Source: Edaphochlamys debaryana
Taxonomy: Eukaryota > Chlorophyta > Chlorophyceae > Chlamydomonadales
Assembly: GCA_016858145.1 (NCBI GenBank)
Contig: JAEHOE010000004.1
Coordinates: 744,001 to 808,000, forward strand
Length of the DNA: 64,000 nt
Reading direction: 5' to 3'
Both the position numbers and the translations under genes were made by a program. The notes beneath the pieces were generated by a model. It did not search any database, had not been told where the DNA came from, and saw only the letters and a program-made list of their open reading frames with translations. The stretch's first letter is position 1. Each line of letters begins with the position of its first letter. Of this stretch, positions 42,901 to 55,327 are shown one piece after another.

Positions 42901-45900
42901 GCCGCCTCCGGGGCCGCCGCTGCCGCCAGCGGTGCCGCTGCGGCTGGCAAGGACGCCGCTGCTGGCATCGCCGGTGACGCCTCCGCGGCCGCCTTCGGAG
43001 CCGCCGCCGCCGCCAAGGACGCCACTCCTCGTTCCGTTTTATCGCCCGCAAGCGCCGCTATGCTTGGAGCCGGAGCTGGTGTCGCAGCAGGGTCGGGCGT
43101 GGCTGCCGCATCCTCAAAGGGCACCGCTTCTGACACGTCAGCGCCTGGAGTGTCCGCTGCTGGCCTGGCCGCATCGGGTCCTGCTGCCAGCGCCGGTTTT
43201 GGCGCTGGTGCTGCTGACGCGGATTCCCGCCAGGCCGTGCACGACACCGTCCACCGCGCCGTCTCGCATGTAACTGAGGAGGCCGCGGGCAAGGAGGCGG
43301 TCCACGACACCGTCCACCGCGCTATGGAGCACGTGACTGCCGCCAACGCTGCTGGCGCTGGTGCGTTCGCCGGCGGTGCGGCGGCCGCGGCTGGTGGCGC
43401 GGGCAGCAACGGCACGGGCTCGGGCAGCAGCGCTGGCGCTGGCGGAAACGCTGCGGCCGGCGGTCCCGTCGGCTGGGCCGCCATCGTCGCCAGCGGCAAC
43501 AAGGCCGCCGCTGCTCCTGCTAGCGGAGCGGCTGAGTCCAGCGCGAGCCAGGGCGCCGGCGGAGCTCCGGCCTCAGCCAGCGCTACCGGTGCCGCCGCTG
43601 CGTCGTCAGCGGGCGCTAGCATCGGCGCCGGCGGCCAACCTGCGCTCGGCCAGGGCACGGGCGGTTTCACCGCCGCACTCTCGGCAGGTGCCGGGAGCGG
43701 CGCTGCCGGCCTGCAGGCACCGGCGGCTGGCGTCGCCGGGGGCGCTGCGTCGGGTGCTGGCGCGGCTGGAGCGGGCGGGGGAGTGGTTGCTGGTTCTGCC
43801 CAGGGCGGCGCCGGCTCCCAGTCAGCTGGCACGGGTGCCGGTGCCGCGCTCGCGGGGGGTGCTGCAGCGGGCGGCGCGGCGGGCGCGGGCGCAGCCGCTG
43901 CTGTGGCAGCAGCTCTCAGCGGCGGCCAGGCTGGCGCAGCGAGCGGCCCAACTGATGCCGCCGGCTCGCGGCAGGCCGCCGCCGGCGCCAACGGCGCATC
44001 AGGCATGGCGGGCAGTTCTGCCGCCCCTGGCTCCACCGCCGCCGGCGCACCTGGCGCAGCCGGCGGTGCGGGCGCAGGCTCGGGCGCTTCGAGCGTCGCG
44101 TTCACCTCCAAGCTCTCGGTCCACGCCGCGCCCTTCAACCCCGCCGCGCTCTCTTTCGGCTCCAGCTCCCCTTCCAACACCGCCTCCGTCGCCGCTGGCG
44201 GCGCGGCTGGCGGCGCCGCCAGGGGCGCGGGCTCCACGTCGCCCACGGCCTCCCGTGATGCGCAGAACGTCAACCTCGACGTCGCCTCGGCCCAAGTCCT
44301 GAGTGCCAGGGCCGTGACGGCCGAGGGCATCCGTACCGCACGCGGCCTGGAGGCTCGCACTCGCACCTCCGCCGGCGGCGGCGGCTCGGGCGGCGGCGCC
44401 ACGGACGCGTCGGCCGGTGCCTCAGACCAGCAGGCCTTTTCGGCAGCGGCTGGCCAGGCGGGTGCTGCGGGTCAGGCGGCGGGCACTGGCGGCGCGCAGG
44501 CGGCTGGTGGCCAGGCGGCGGGCGGCAGTCGTGGAAGTGGTGGACACAAGGGATCTGGGCACGGCGGGAAGGGCTCGGGTGCCCGCGGTGGCTCCGGTGA
44601 GTGGAGGCTGCGGGGGCAGGGCCGAGCGAACCTAGCGTGGGGGTTGCTCTTCATGGGGATGACCGCTTAGGTTGCACAACGTGTTTGCCGGGTGCACAAT
44701 GAGCTTGCGGCGTATTCAAACTGCAACTGCCTTCGAGTTTCCCATTCTTGACTCATTGGTGCGCTGCCTTCCTACTCCCTGCCTCCCTCAGGTGCGGCCT
44801 CGGCGACCGGCTCGGCCGGTGCTCACGGCCGCTCCGCTGCTCCCTCCACCGCCGCCGGCTCAACGGCGGCTGCGGTCCGCGGCGCTTCTCCCGCCACGGC
44901 GGGCGCCGCCGACGCTTACTCGAGCTCTGCCCCCGCCGGTTACGCATCATCCGCCTCTGCGGCCCCCGCCGGTGCCGCCACGGGCTCCGCCGCCGCGGGC
45001 GCCGGTGCAGGAACCGGCGCAGTCGCGGGCGGCGCTTCTGCCCCCCCCGATTCCGCTGCTGCTGCGGCAGCCGCCGCGACCGGCGCGCTGTCGGGCCGGC
45101 CCCCGGCGCCCAGCCCGTGGATCAAGCCGGGCTTCTCGTTCGCCGCCGTCGCCGCGACGCCGTCCGCCATCCCGCCCGCCGAGCCCAAGGCCCGGAGCCG
45201 CAGCGCCTCGCCGGGTGTTGGCGCGGGGATGCCCGCGGGCCGCAGCGCCTCCCCCGGTCTGGCCATGCCGCTGGGCCGCAGCGCGTCGCCGGGCACTGCC
45301 GCCGCCGCCGCTGCGGCCCGCAGCGCCTCCCCAGCGTCCGCCGCCGCCGCCGCCGCGGACCGCGCCGCCGCCACCGGCGCTGGCTATGGCTCTGACGGCG
45401 CCGCTGCCGCCGGCTCGGATCAGGCGGCTGACGTCTCGGCGGCAGCGGGCGCCGCCGCGGCGGCTGCCGCCGCCGCCGGCTCGTACGGCTCCCAGGGCTA
45501 CGGCAAGAACAGCCGGCACAAGAACCGCAAGCCCGGCCACCACCACCAGACCGCCGGCAGCGCTGGCGGCAGCGGCCGCGACAGCGGCGGCGGCGCGGGC
45601 GAGCACGGCAGCCGCAGGTACGACGCCTCCCGCGCCGGCGCTGCGGCGGCGGCTGTCGGCGGTGCCGCCGCGCAGACGGGAGCGGCGCCGTCGGGTGCCG
45701 CTGACGTCACCGGCGCCCCCACGTCGACGATAAAAGAGTCGGCGTCGTTCGCTCGCGGCCTGGCGGCGGCGGCTGACGTGGACAGCGCCTCCGCCGCGGC
45801 GTCGGCGGCTGCCCTGGCGGCGGGCGCCGCCGCCGCACGCGAGGCCCAGCCCGCGGAGTCATCCGCGGCCTCCGCCGCGGCGGGCACCGCCGCGGCGTCG

Positions 45901-47548
45901 CAGTCTGGCAGCAGCGGCGCCGCCGCAGGCTCCGACGGCGTGGCGGGCAGCGGCATCGTTGGCGGCGCCGCCACCGGATCTGCCTGGAACAAGAACCGGA
46001 CTTTCGCGGAGATCGTGGCGGCGGCCGCCGCCGCGGCCTCCAACACCACCTCCATCCACCCGGCGGCGGCGCGCGGCGCCTCGGCCCGCGAGCCAGCCGC
46101 CGGCAAGGCCGCTGCTGGCGGCAGCACCGCCGCCGCCTTCCGCCAGGCCATGTCCGTGGCCGCCTCCGTCGAGGCCTCCAAGGCCGCCGCCGCCAGCGAC
46201 GCCAGCTCCGCCGCGGCCGCTGACACCGCCGCCGCCGTGCCCGCCGCCGCCGTCCCGGCGGCGCCGGTCCCGCCGGCGGCGGCGGCGCCCGCCAGCTTCA
46301 GCGCGCAGGTCCACGAGGCCCTGGCGCTGGCCTCTGCCATCGTCAACGTCGACTCGTCGGCGCTGCCGGTCCTGATGGCTCCGCAGCCGTCAATGGCGCG
46401 CGCGCCAGCGGCCAGCGGCCGTGACCGCGAGCTGAGCCCGCCGCCGTCGATCTCCCCGGCGGAGGCCGAGGCGGCGCCGGCCGCCGCCGTCGCGACGGCG
46501 GCCGCGGAGGCTGTGCTGGCGGAGAACGGGCCCAGCCTGTGGGGCAGCGCGCCTGCCGCCGCGGCGGTCCCGGCGCCCGTGGCGGCGGAGGTGGCCGCTG
46601 CCGCGGCGGCGGCGGCTGCTGCCGCCGCTGCTCCGGCGGTTGTTGGAAGCAGCTGGGCGGACGAGGTGGAGGAGGCGGAGGCCGGCGGCTCGGCCGTCGC
46701 CGCGCCGGCAGAGGCTGGCCCCAGCACGTCGGCGGCTCCGGCGGGAACGAGCGCAGCATCCGCCGCTGGCGCAGGTGGGGAGGGGCGGGTTGGGGCAGGG
46801 AGTATGTCGAAGTGTTCGGCTGTTGCGGTCCTGTGGGGCTCTGCAGCTACTGCGCGATGCATGCGTCCGCACACGCCCGGTTAGCAGGCCTGCTTGCCAC
46901 AATCCGCCCATCCGTCGCTCGTTTCCCCCGGCTCGTGTCCCTCTAACTCGCTTCTGCCGCCCTTGCCCCTCTGCAGACTCCGCCCCGGCGCCCCCGCCCG
47001 TGCCCTCCTACGCTCCCACCACCAAGAGCTGGGCGGCCGTGGTGAAGCGCTACGCAGACACCCAGCCCCCGGCGGCGGCGCCGCCGCCGCCGGCCCCGCG
47101 GCACGCGCACCCGCACCCCTCGCACCCGGCCTCGGACCTGTCGGCCGGCTTCGCCTCGGCGCCAGCGCCGGCGGCGTCGCACCCCGAGCGCAAGCGCCAC
47201 AGCTCCAACGGCCTGGCGGCGCCGCAAGCGCCGGCGGCGGAGGCGGCTGCCGCCGCGCCCGCGCCCGCCGCCGCGGCGGAGGCGGGCAGCAGCGGCTCCG
47301 ACTCCCCCGCGCCGGGCGAGGAGGGCTGGGTGGAGGCCAAGCGCAGCAAGAAGGAGAAGGAGCGCAGCCCCGAGCACGCGCGGGGCCCCGCGGGCGGCCG
47401 CGGGCAGGGCCGCGGGGCCCCGGGCGCCAAGCCCCAGGGCGGCCGCGGACACCGGAAGCGGCCGCACCACCACCAGTCGCAGCAGCAGCAGCAGCCGGCG
47501 GCTGCGCCCGCGCCGGCACCGGCGCCGGCGCCCCAGCAGCAGACCTGA
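36970..47548 (+). CDS. Giant Ala-rich repeat protein with lipid-anchor N-terminus and basic C-terminal tail
   Basis: Four exons, 36970-37168, 37613-44596, 44792-46774 and 46977-47548, join exactly in phase to 9738 nt (3245 residues). The N-terminus MGACCSKP fits N-myristoylation of Gly2 (Ser6) with Cys4/Cys5 as palmitoylation sites. From about residue 150 come ~41 copies of a 40-residue unit centred on GKDAAAGIAGDASAAASGAA and AAAKDAASGAAAAASG. Two nearly identical spacers (NTTSRSAFLPATAAMLGAGA) and a third diverged one interrupt the array. A paired VHDTVHRA..HVT motif follows, then Ala/Gly/Ser-rich sequence with three Ser-Ala-Ser-Pro-Gly-type repeats, short WAAIV/FAEIV/SWAAVV motifs and an ordered SSWADEVEEAE. 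The tail is Arg/Gly/His/Gln-rich (KRSKKEKERS, GGRGQGRGAPG, QQQQQ). No family is recognised; the repeats are vaguely LEA-like. A membrane-anchored scaffold that may bind RNA or protein is inference only. Confidence 0.8.
37850..43020 (+). repeat. 120-bp coding tandem repeat array (~41 units)
   Basis: Units of 120 bp repeat with a few percent divergence. Block 1 runs to about 39944, block 2 from about 40130 to 42414 and block 3 from about 42600 to 43020. Variation concentrates at a few codons (GIA/GIT, KD/RD, SAAAS/SAAAF). A ~33-bp insertion-duplication breaks the register at about 39205-39240. Confidence 0.95.
39945..42600 (+). repeat. Higher-order repeat of about 2.47 kb within the array
   Basis: The non-repeat spacer beginning at the codons for QNTTSRSAF occurs at about 39945 and again at about 42415 with almost no change. 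The period is therefore ~2470 bp and includes about 20 of the 120-bp units. A third, diverged spacer starts at about 43020. Confidence 0.85.
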
Positions 47549-49899
47549 GCGGAGGGCTCGAGCGGAACGAGCAGAGGTTGCGGTGAGGACTGGTGTGGGC
47601 CGGGACGGCGGCTGGTCGGGTCGGATGTGGGGCGGCAGGCGTCGCCCGGAAAGAACGGGAGGGGGGGGGAGCGAGGAGGCGGATGTCGGAGAGCGTTGCC
47701 GCGCTTTGCCAAAGCTGACAGCAGCGGCTGCGCTCACTTTTGCAGTCAGGCGGTGAAGGGGGCTGGGAAGCGACGACGGACCGCAACATACATGCGAGGA
47801 GGGATGGTTGGCGTGCGGTGACGAGGGTGGACGAAGGCAGTAGCAGGAACGCGGAGGCCGAGGTGCTTTCGGATGCAGGGCAGGGGTGGGGGCGGTTAGG
47901 GGAAAACGGCGCGGAGGGTGGAGGCGGACGATGGTGGCAGGTCGCCTGCAGGGCGTGAGCGCGGGAAGGGTGGAGGCGTGAGCAGGAGGGGGTCGGATGC
48001 AAGCCCTGCGCGTGGGGGTGGGGCGGGGTCGTGACGTGACGTGATGACACGTGACCAGATGCGCGTGCGAGGTTTGCGTACGGGAGCTTCAGACTCCCGC
48101 AAGCTAAGCGAGCTTTGCTGTGGAGCTGTGCCGTATTCATAAGCTGGCACTTCATGCAGGGGCCGAGCGTGATGGCTTTGTCAGCACATAGCGCCGGGTA
48201 CAGTGTGTGCGTTGGGTATCAAGCCCCCGGAAGGTGTGGGGCGCGCGTGCCGTATGGCATGTGTGGGTGCTGCGAGCCGTACTAGCACTCGCGAGCATGA
48301 CACGTCTGGATGGTCGTGGTGATCTGTGACGGGATTAAAGTTTGGGCAACGAAACCCTGCTCTCTGTGGAGTAGTGGTATGGCAGATAACGTGCTTTCGA
48401 CGGATGGGGCCAAGGCCGGACAACTAGGGTCGCGTTGACACGAGACCGAATGACCGGGGCATGGAGGGAGGCGGAGTGGATTACGGTACACAGGCGCGGG
48501 CCACGCCGGGACACCGGGACGTACTTCATGTGGCGGGACGGACTCTTATGTGGTTTGATGCGTGTGATGCAGTTCTCAGAAAGGCAGGCCCCGCGCCTTT
48601 GCCTCGTCATTGCGTAGGCCGGGAGGGCCCAAGCGCCCGGCGCAGCATTGCGCTTGCTTTTGCGGACGGGTTGTGCCCACAGCGTGCGCGTCTGGCGCCC
48701 GCTGGCACAAAGTGTGATGTGGGAAGTACGCGGGTGAACCGCAGTGGCTGTGCGCTGTGTGGGTTACGCTCTCATTGGAATAGACACGGACTGTCTACAC
48801 AGGACTGACTTGACAGGGTACTGTAAATGGAGACTCGGGGAGGCGAGCCATCCACGTATCACGATGCCACTCAGACGCTTGAATGTGAGGGCGCTTGCCC
48901 CTAGCGCTGCTCCCGCTCAGGGAGTAGATACGTCGCAGCTGCTGCATCGACCGACGCGGACACGCCTCAGTACCACATGGCCACATGGCCAGGGTTAAAA
49001 GCAAAGCGCAATGCAGCGCAGAGGACGATGGCACGCTTGGCTCCAGGGCCCCAGTCCAGTGTTGGCTGCGTACGGTGTCGAAGTGGTAGCAGGCAGGGGG
49101 CGGAAGGCAAGCGCTAGAGCAGCAAGCCAGGAACACACGGCCCAAGGGGGCAGAAGGGGGCCTTTTACACCTGCCCAGAAACGTCACCCAGTGGGAGTGC
49201 CGGGCGCCCGGGCCTCCACCCGTTGGCCTCGATAGCCGTCATGCACAGCGTGGCATCGCGCTCGGTGCAAGATGTATGTATGCGCTTCTATATGCCAGAT
49301 CCGGTAGTATCCCACATATGCAATTAGTTCCAGTATCGGTAACACGCTCAGCGAGGCGCGTGCCCCCAACCTGGATGCAGGGATGGGCTCCAAACCGGTC
49401 TTACGTACCTCACACCTCATCTATCACTTGGGATCCAAGCCCGGGTTGCACTAGGTAGCCATGCACTGGTCTTGCTTGCCCCGCTAGCCGCTACTATTAA
49501 CCAGACGCAGCGTCGCCAGGTGCTATATCAAGGGCAAAGGAGTGAGCCCCCCGCCCCTGCTGGAAAGACATCCTGCGTCCACCATGAGCCTACGCCTGCC
49601 CGTTCTTCCCGTTCTGCAATCTGCAGCAAGTTCTCAGTCCTCAGTCCCCAGTCTTCAGTCCTCAGTCCATGCCCACAGAAGTCCATAACAGGCGTTGGCC
49701 CCAGTCAACCAAGCCCCATTCGAGCACACCCGGCCCTGCCGCGCCACGCAGGGCCAATCCCAACCGCATTCCGACGCACATACAGCATCGTCCCACGGGA
49801 CAGCGTTTGGCTGTTCAGAGCCGGGTCCCGAGACCCCGAGCCTTCACAATACCCAACTCATCCTCAACCAACATATCAAGACGGCAGGGAGGGAGCAGC
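47549..49899. other. Convergent spacer between the giant repeat gene and permease A
   Basis: About 2.35 kb with no recognised gene. The two genes end towards each other here. A TGTAA string of the chlamydomonad polyadenylation type is seen at about 48821, but it is more than 1 kb from the stop. CAGTCCTCAGTCC-type short repeats lie at about 49635-49670. Confidence 0.45.
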
Positions 49900-52800
49900 T
49901 CATACGCTGTCCACCACCGGGAGGACCTTGGAGCTGGACTGCCTCCCGGGTATACGCAGCGTCCAAGACTCCACCGATTCCATGACGGGTCGCCTGGGGT
50001 CCGAGCCTGCGTTCGCGGGGCTCTGCGGCCTAGAGCCCGGCCACGATGTCCGTGAAGCGCCAGCGGCGGGGCTCTGGGGCCGGGAGAACGCGGACGGATC
50101 CTCGGGTCCGGGGAGCTGGGAGAGGGGTGGGGCCGTGGGCGGGGCGAGGGCTGGCGGGGCGGCGACTGGGGCGGGGGACGGTGGCCGGGGGGAGGTGGAG
50201 GAGGGAGCGGGCGGCGCGGAGGGCGCTGGCGGTGGCGTGGAGGGGTGGGAGGAGGGGGTCGAGGGTCGCGAGGAAGAGGGCGAGACGTAGACCAATGTGC
50301 CTCCCACGACGATGGCTTTGTCGGCAATGCCGGAGGCTTGCTTGACGGGCAGGGATGAGGACGAGGGGTAGGCATCCATCTTAGCCTGAATGGGCGGCAG
50401 GTCCGAGTGCCCGCTGCCGCTGACGTCCACAGAGTCACCGGTGTCGAGCTCTGCGGTTGGGGAAGGGGGAGGGGGCTTAATTAGGGACCTTACAGAGTTA
50501 CAGGGCAGGTTCGTGGCTGCGGGAAGATGCCTACAGGCACGGGCAGGCAACTCGCGCAAGCCTCCCAGGGGACAAGCCTGCATGCAAGAGACTCACGCTT
50601 GAGGCTGCCTGGAGCGCCCTGGTCCTTGGGGATGATGAGGTTCAGGACTGAAAGGGCAGGGAAGGAGAAAAGGGGAGATGTGAGGAGGGGCGGAACAGGT
50701 GAGGCCGGAGGCGTCTGAGCCCTCAACTGCTCCCACACCCAGCTAGCCCCCACCCCCAACCCACCCACCCAGCCCGCCCCACTCACTCAGCGCCGTGACT
50801 GCTCCGCACGTGAAGGACGTGGAGATGACGAGGATGATTGCGTCCCGGATGCCGCGCACGGCCGAGTTCATGTCCGGTGTGACGGGCCACAGGTTGAGCG
50901 TGGCCCACTGCGGCACCAGCTCCACTCCGAAGGCCAGCGCCAGGGAGCAGGCCAGGATGAAGCGTGAGCGGCGGGTCAGGGGGTCACCGTTGATGATGAT
51001 CTTGATGCCCGAGGCAATCACGTTGGCTGGGGGAGGAGGGGGAGGGAGGGGCGGGCGGGGGAGGGAGGGGCGTGTCGGGTCAAGGAGGGTGCGTGCATTC
51101 AAACATGGCCCCGACAGCTTCTAACAGAAGGGCATACCCCACGCACACCCCGACGGCTCAGCGCTTACCGAACAGGAACGTGGTCATCCCGCCGAGCACG
51201 GACTCTGGGATGGTGGTGATCCAGGCGCCGACCTTCCCCAGGATGCCCAGCAGGAAGAGCCAGAAGGCGGCCGCGAAGCCCGCCTGGCGGCTGGCCACAT
51301 TAGTAAGCGCAATGACGCCATTGTTCTGGGCAAAGGTGGTGAGGGGCAGCGAGGTGGCGAGGGCGGAGAAGATGCCGCTGATACCGTCGTTGAGCAGAGC
51401 GCCCTTGATGCGGCGGGTGCCGTCCTCTCCGTCGGTGGGGAGGCGGGAGGCCTCCATGGTCGCTGCGGTGTCGCCCACGGTCTCGATGGAGGTGATGATG
51501 AACACGATGCACAGGGGGATGACGGCTGGGGCGTAGAAGCCCAGCGGGAAGGTGGTGGTCCACAGGAAGGTGATGACCGGGGCAGTGTCGATCTTGTCAG
51601 TAATGACGTACTTCTTGCCCTCCCAGCTGACGCATGTAGCGATCATGTAGCCGAACAGCAGAGCCAGGATGACTGATGCATTACGCATGAAGGGCGAGCC
51701 GAAGATCTCCAGAATGATGATGGTGCTGGGGGGTCAAGGGACGGAAGCAGGGGAGGGGGAGTCAAGGGAGGAGGGGCCAGGGGTGGCTAGTGCAAGCAAC
51801 GTGCCGGCAACTGACAACCCCGTGTGCACCTGGAGACCATACCCTGACCCCTCTCCGTCTCCCCCCCTGTGTGCTCACACGAAGACCAGGAAGCCCAGCC
51901 CGATGTACTGCTGCGCTCCGAAGGGCAGGAACACCTCGGTCTTGGTCTTGTCGCCGCACAGCACCCCGGGGCCCACCCAGCAGCTGTTGGGCGCCAGGTA
52001 AGAGGTGCCGTTGGGGTAGGTGGCGGGCAGGAAGCAGGCGCGGGGCGAGGGCGGGTGCTGCCAGTTGTCAGCGCAGAAGGCGCCGCCGCCCCAGTTCTGA
52101 GAAGGGAGAGAGGGGGGAGAGGGCAGGGCGGGAAGGGCAGGAGGTCAGCCCGACCCAGGTGCCCGTAGCACGTCTCAGCCGTCCCATCGCCCTTCCCCTC
52201 ACTACATACCCCACGCACCCGCCCGCCGCTCCCCTTCACCTAGCCCCCACCTTGAAGCCCGCTCCGATGAGGTGCACCCCGATGAGCATGATGGTGACTC
52301 CGCACACGATGGGCGGGAAGACCTTCTTGATGATGCGGATCGGGATGAAGCTCAGGAACACGGGGATCACGGCGCATGCGGCGACGGTGCCCAGGAAGAT
52401 GCCGTACGCCTGCTCGAACGTGTGGCCCTGCTCCTTCATGAGCACGCTGATGACTGATGTGGCGATGGGCACGGTGGTGAATGACACGCCCATGCACGAC
52501 AGGATGCCGGCGCCGAACTGGTACGGCGTGCCGCGGATCCGCGCACCCAGGACCTGGAAGAAGGTCATGATGCCGCACACGATCAGGGAGGCCTGGACCA
52601 GGTCTGGGGGGAGGGGGAGGGGAGGGGGGAATGGAGAGGGAGGGGGGAGGATCAGGCAGGGGGCCGAGGCAGAGTTCTGGCGTCAAGCTCTGCGGTAGTG
52701 CTGTATGTATAAGCCGTGAGCGGTGCGGTGGCTAGTGGCAGCAAGAGGGCGTGTGTGCGTGTTGACCCACATCGCTGCGTGTCCGCTGGGTTGCCCGAGG

Positions 52801-53503
52801 AGTAGGGCGTGTTGGTGCCGGGGCGGGTGCCGAATGCGAGGTTGGAGATGAGCAGGGGCGGCGTGATGAGGCCCCCCACCATGGCCAGGGCGTGCTGCAG
52901 GCCCATCACCAGGGCCACCACCAGGCCTGGGGGGGGGGAGGGGAGGGAGGGTAGGACGGAGGGAGGGGTGGACAGGGGCGGAAGGGGGAAAAGGAGGGAG
53001 GGAATAAGGAGGGAGGGAAGTTTAGAGAGGGACGTCTCCCCTGGCCCGACGCCCGAATACTGTAAAGTATCAAGGGACTACCGACTGCACTCAGGTACGC
53101 TTACCGAGGAACTCGTATGTCCCGAAGAAGCGGGGGGGCGCCTGCGTCCGGCCCTTGCGCGCGTACGGGAACACCGGCATGCTGCGCACGAGTACGGTCC
53201 GACGTGGGAACAGAAGGGCGTCAGTGTCAGGCGCTTTGCCGTAGTGTAGCAGCACAGCGCATGTCACGCCGCACCGTGCGCTGCTGCAACTGGAAGCAAC
53301 CCTCAGGCACGCCATGCCAGCAGGCGCAAGGCAGGCCGGGGCCTGCCGCTTCCCAGGGGAAGCCCTTCACCGACACCGACAGTTGCCGAACACCGACATC
53401 GCGCGGTGCAGCCCACGCACCAAAGGTACTTGAAGTCATAGTTGCCAAGCATGAGCTCCCTGAAGGAGCGCCGCGGCGGCGTTGCATCGACCACGTCGGC
53501 CAT
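49900..53503 (-). CDS. UAPA: UapA-type purine (urate/xanthine) permease, NAT family, copy A
   Basis: Nine minus-strand exons: 53503-53421, 53181-53105, 52926-52771, 52603-52251, 52096-51879, 51725-51169, 51026-50787, 50647-50597 and 50450-49900. They total 2286 nt (761 residues), all in phase. The sequence follows the nucleobase-ascorbate transporter (NCS2) family: GLQHALAMVGGLITPP (QH motif), DTQRYLVQASLIVCGI, FVITSIETVGDTAAT-type region, the signature QNNGVIALTN and GILGKVGAWITTIP. It closely resembles fungal UapA/UapC, which import urate and xanthine with H+. Expected at the plasma membrane. The C-terminal ~240 residues, mostly cytosolic, include a long Pro/Ser-rich tail (exon 9) not found in copy B. 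Exons 3-7 and some introns are nearly identical to copies B and C; exons 1, 2, 8 and 9 are diverged. Confidence 0.92.
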
Positions 53504-55327
53504 GGCTCTGCGGAGGCCAGAGATGTGCCCGCAAACTGCAGGGGCCTAAGCAACCTAGAAGGTACTTAAGCTACTCAGGCGTGAACTCCTTGGCACATAT
53601 ATAGATTGACTGGGGCGAGTCTGCGCGTCGATTAAAGTTTTACCCAAACCAAGTCTGTGTCTGAGCGAGTGAACGGTGCTCAACGTATGCTATATGCGTC
53701 ATTTGCGAGGTTATCTATCGATACCCCTCTGCGAGTGTTTTGTAAGCGACGACGGGGTCATGGCCCACGCTCTACGGCAGTCTTGACCTTTCCTGTCGCG
53801 TCGTTGGGTCTCAAGGTCCAGAACTTTACCCATGCCTATGATGGATAAGCCTCTATCAACTAGAGTGTATCGGAGGGCTAACGGGCTCAGGTGCCCTCCT
53901 GGTCATCGTGTCATTCGGCATGCCTGACCTGCACCCGCGCGTGTCGCTTACGACCAGAGTCACAGCAACCTCACCAGTTGCAAAGCATGGACTCAAAACG
54001 TTGCATGTGGGTGTTGGCTTAGCTTGTTCGTATGGGGCGAAAGCAGTACGCCACGGGGGTAGGCGTGTGCTCACGAGTAGGCACGTGGAGGGCCGGCCTC
54101 CCGTAGACGCCCACGGCACAAGCAAGAAGCCTGGCTACCCCGCAGCCACACGAGGGGCAAAAGAATGCTAAAGCTGGCAGTACTTTGGACCGCCGGGTCT
54201 GACTCGCGGAGGGTAACCGAAGATATAGAGCAAAGTATCGGGCACGCGTGGCGCGGAGGGTGACCCTGGCCCAGGAGAGCCCTTCTGCCCTGGCCCTCGT
54301 GAAACCCGTCTTCTCTGACAAGAGGGACGGCAGATGAGGGATCAGGGAGCTGTCGATTCAGGAGAGCACACTACAGGCTATTATTGTCCAAATGTCCCCT
54401 CGCACCCGAGCCATGGATGCCCCGGAAGCGCCTGCCGCCCCCCGCCAGGCACCCTGAGGACCAGGGCATCCTCCTGGTAGGGTTCAAGGCGGGGTTGGTC
54501 CATGGCGGAAAGCGGGCTGGGCGGTGGCGTGGCAAGGAGCTAGAGAGGGGCGAGCGAGGACCGCGCGCGCTGCGGCGGCCCTGCCGATGGATGGCTTGGC
54601 CCTACGCTTCCCCGCCCTGCAAGCTAATTGCCTGCTGCTGCGCTGCACCCACTGAATATCAAAAGAAGGAAGGGTAGTTAGCTTTTAGAAGGTTCCCGGG
54701 GGACCGGGAAGGGACCAGCCTTTCGAAAGGGGGCAAGCACTCCCGTGGCTTGGGGGCGGTGGTCAGCGAGACGTGCGCCCTAGGGTTGGTTGCAACACCC
54801 CCACACCGACCACCACACGGCCCAATCCATGATTGTAGCTTTCGCTGTGCACTACTCGCATGGTCTCACGGCTACCAGCGCGAGCCCAGGCGCGCACCGG
54901 TAACGCAACGACCAGGCGCAGGACTCCTGACCCATCGTATAACTCGCCTTGCCCAGGAGCGTTGCGACATGCCCACGGTAGCAGACCATCAACGATAGCA
55001 ACTCTCAACGCGAAAAAAGCGCGGTTAGGGCCGACATTGTCGTAAGGCGCGGTCACCCCACGCGGTACGTCGGCGGCATTCATCGGGCGGTACTCTACTT
55101 AACGCCTCGCGGAGCAGTCTCAGGCATACAGAGCGTCACTTGTAAACTTGTCTTCAGCTCTGGAGGCACACCGTTGCCATAACCAGACGCGCTTTCTGCG
55201 ACACACTTCTGCACGCTTCAGCGGATACACACGCAGTAAGCTCACTGCGCTGCATTTGAGCTTTGTATGATACCAGTCCAGTGCATACGAGCTGATCGCA
55301 ACGTCGCTGGGACGCCCTGCGCAGAGC
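53504..55327. other. Divergent intergenic region between permeases A and B
   Basis: About 1.8 kb with no recognised gene. The right part, from about 54450, is homologous to 60335-61225 upstream of copy C (shared GAGCGAGGACCGCGCGCG and TATCAAAAGAAGGAAGG). It is therefore the left part of the tandem duplication unit and should contain the copy B promoter. Confidence 0.55.
53596..53604 (-). promoter_or_regulatory. Possible TATA box of permease A
   Basis: CATATATAG lies about 95 bases upstream of the minus-strand start at 53503, standing out in GC-rich surroundings. Position and composition fit a TATA box, but no transcription start is known. Confidence 0.3.

Noticed and set aside
37862..43273. 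1803-residue Pro/Arg-rich plus-strand frame
   Set aside because: It overlaps the Ala-rich repeat gene in another frame. It neither begins nor ends at consistent splice sites, and openness follows from stop-free GC-rich repeats.
37653..44402. Long antisense Ala/Pro frames of 749, 809 and 661 residues
   Set aside because: Antisense shadows of the 120-bp array; they are interrupted at each spacer and have no supporting flanking exons.
54840..54960. Possible tRNA-like sequence in the duplicated region upstream of permeases B and C
   Set aside because: No acceptor stem or B-box consensus could be matched on either strand.
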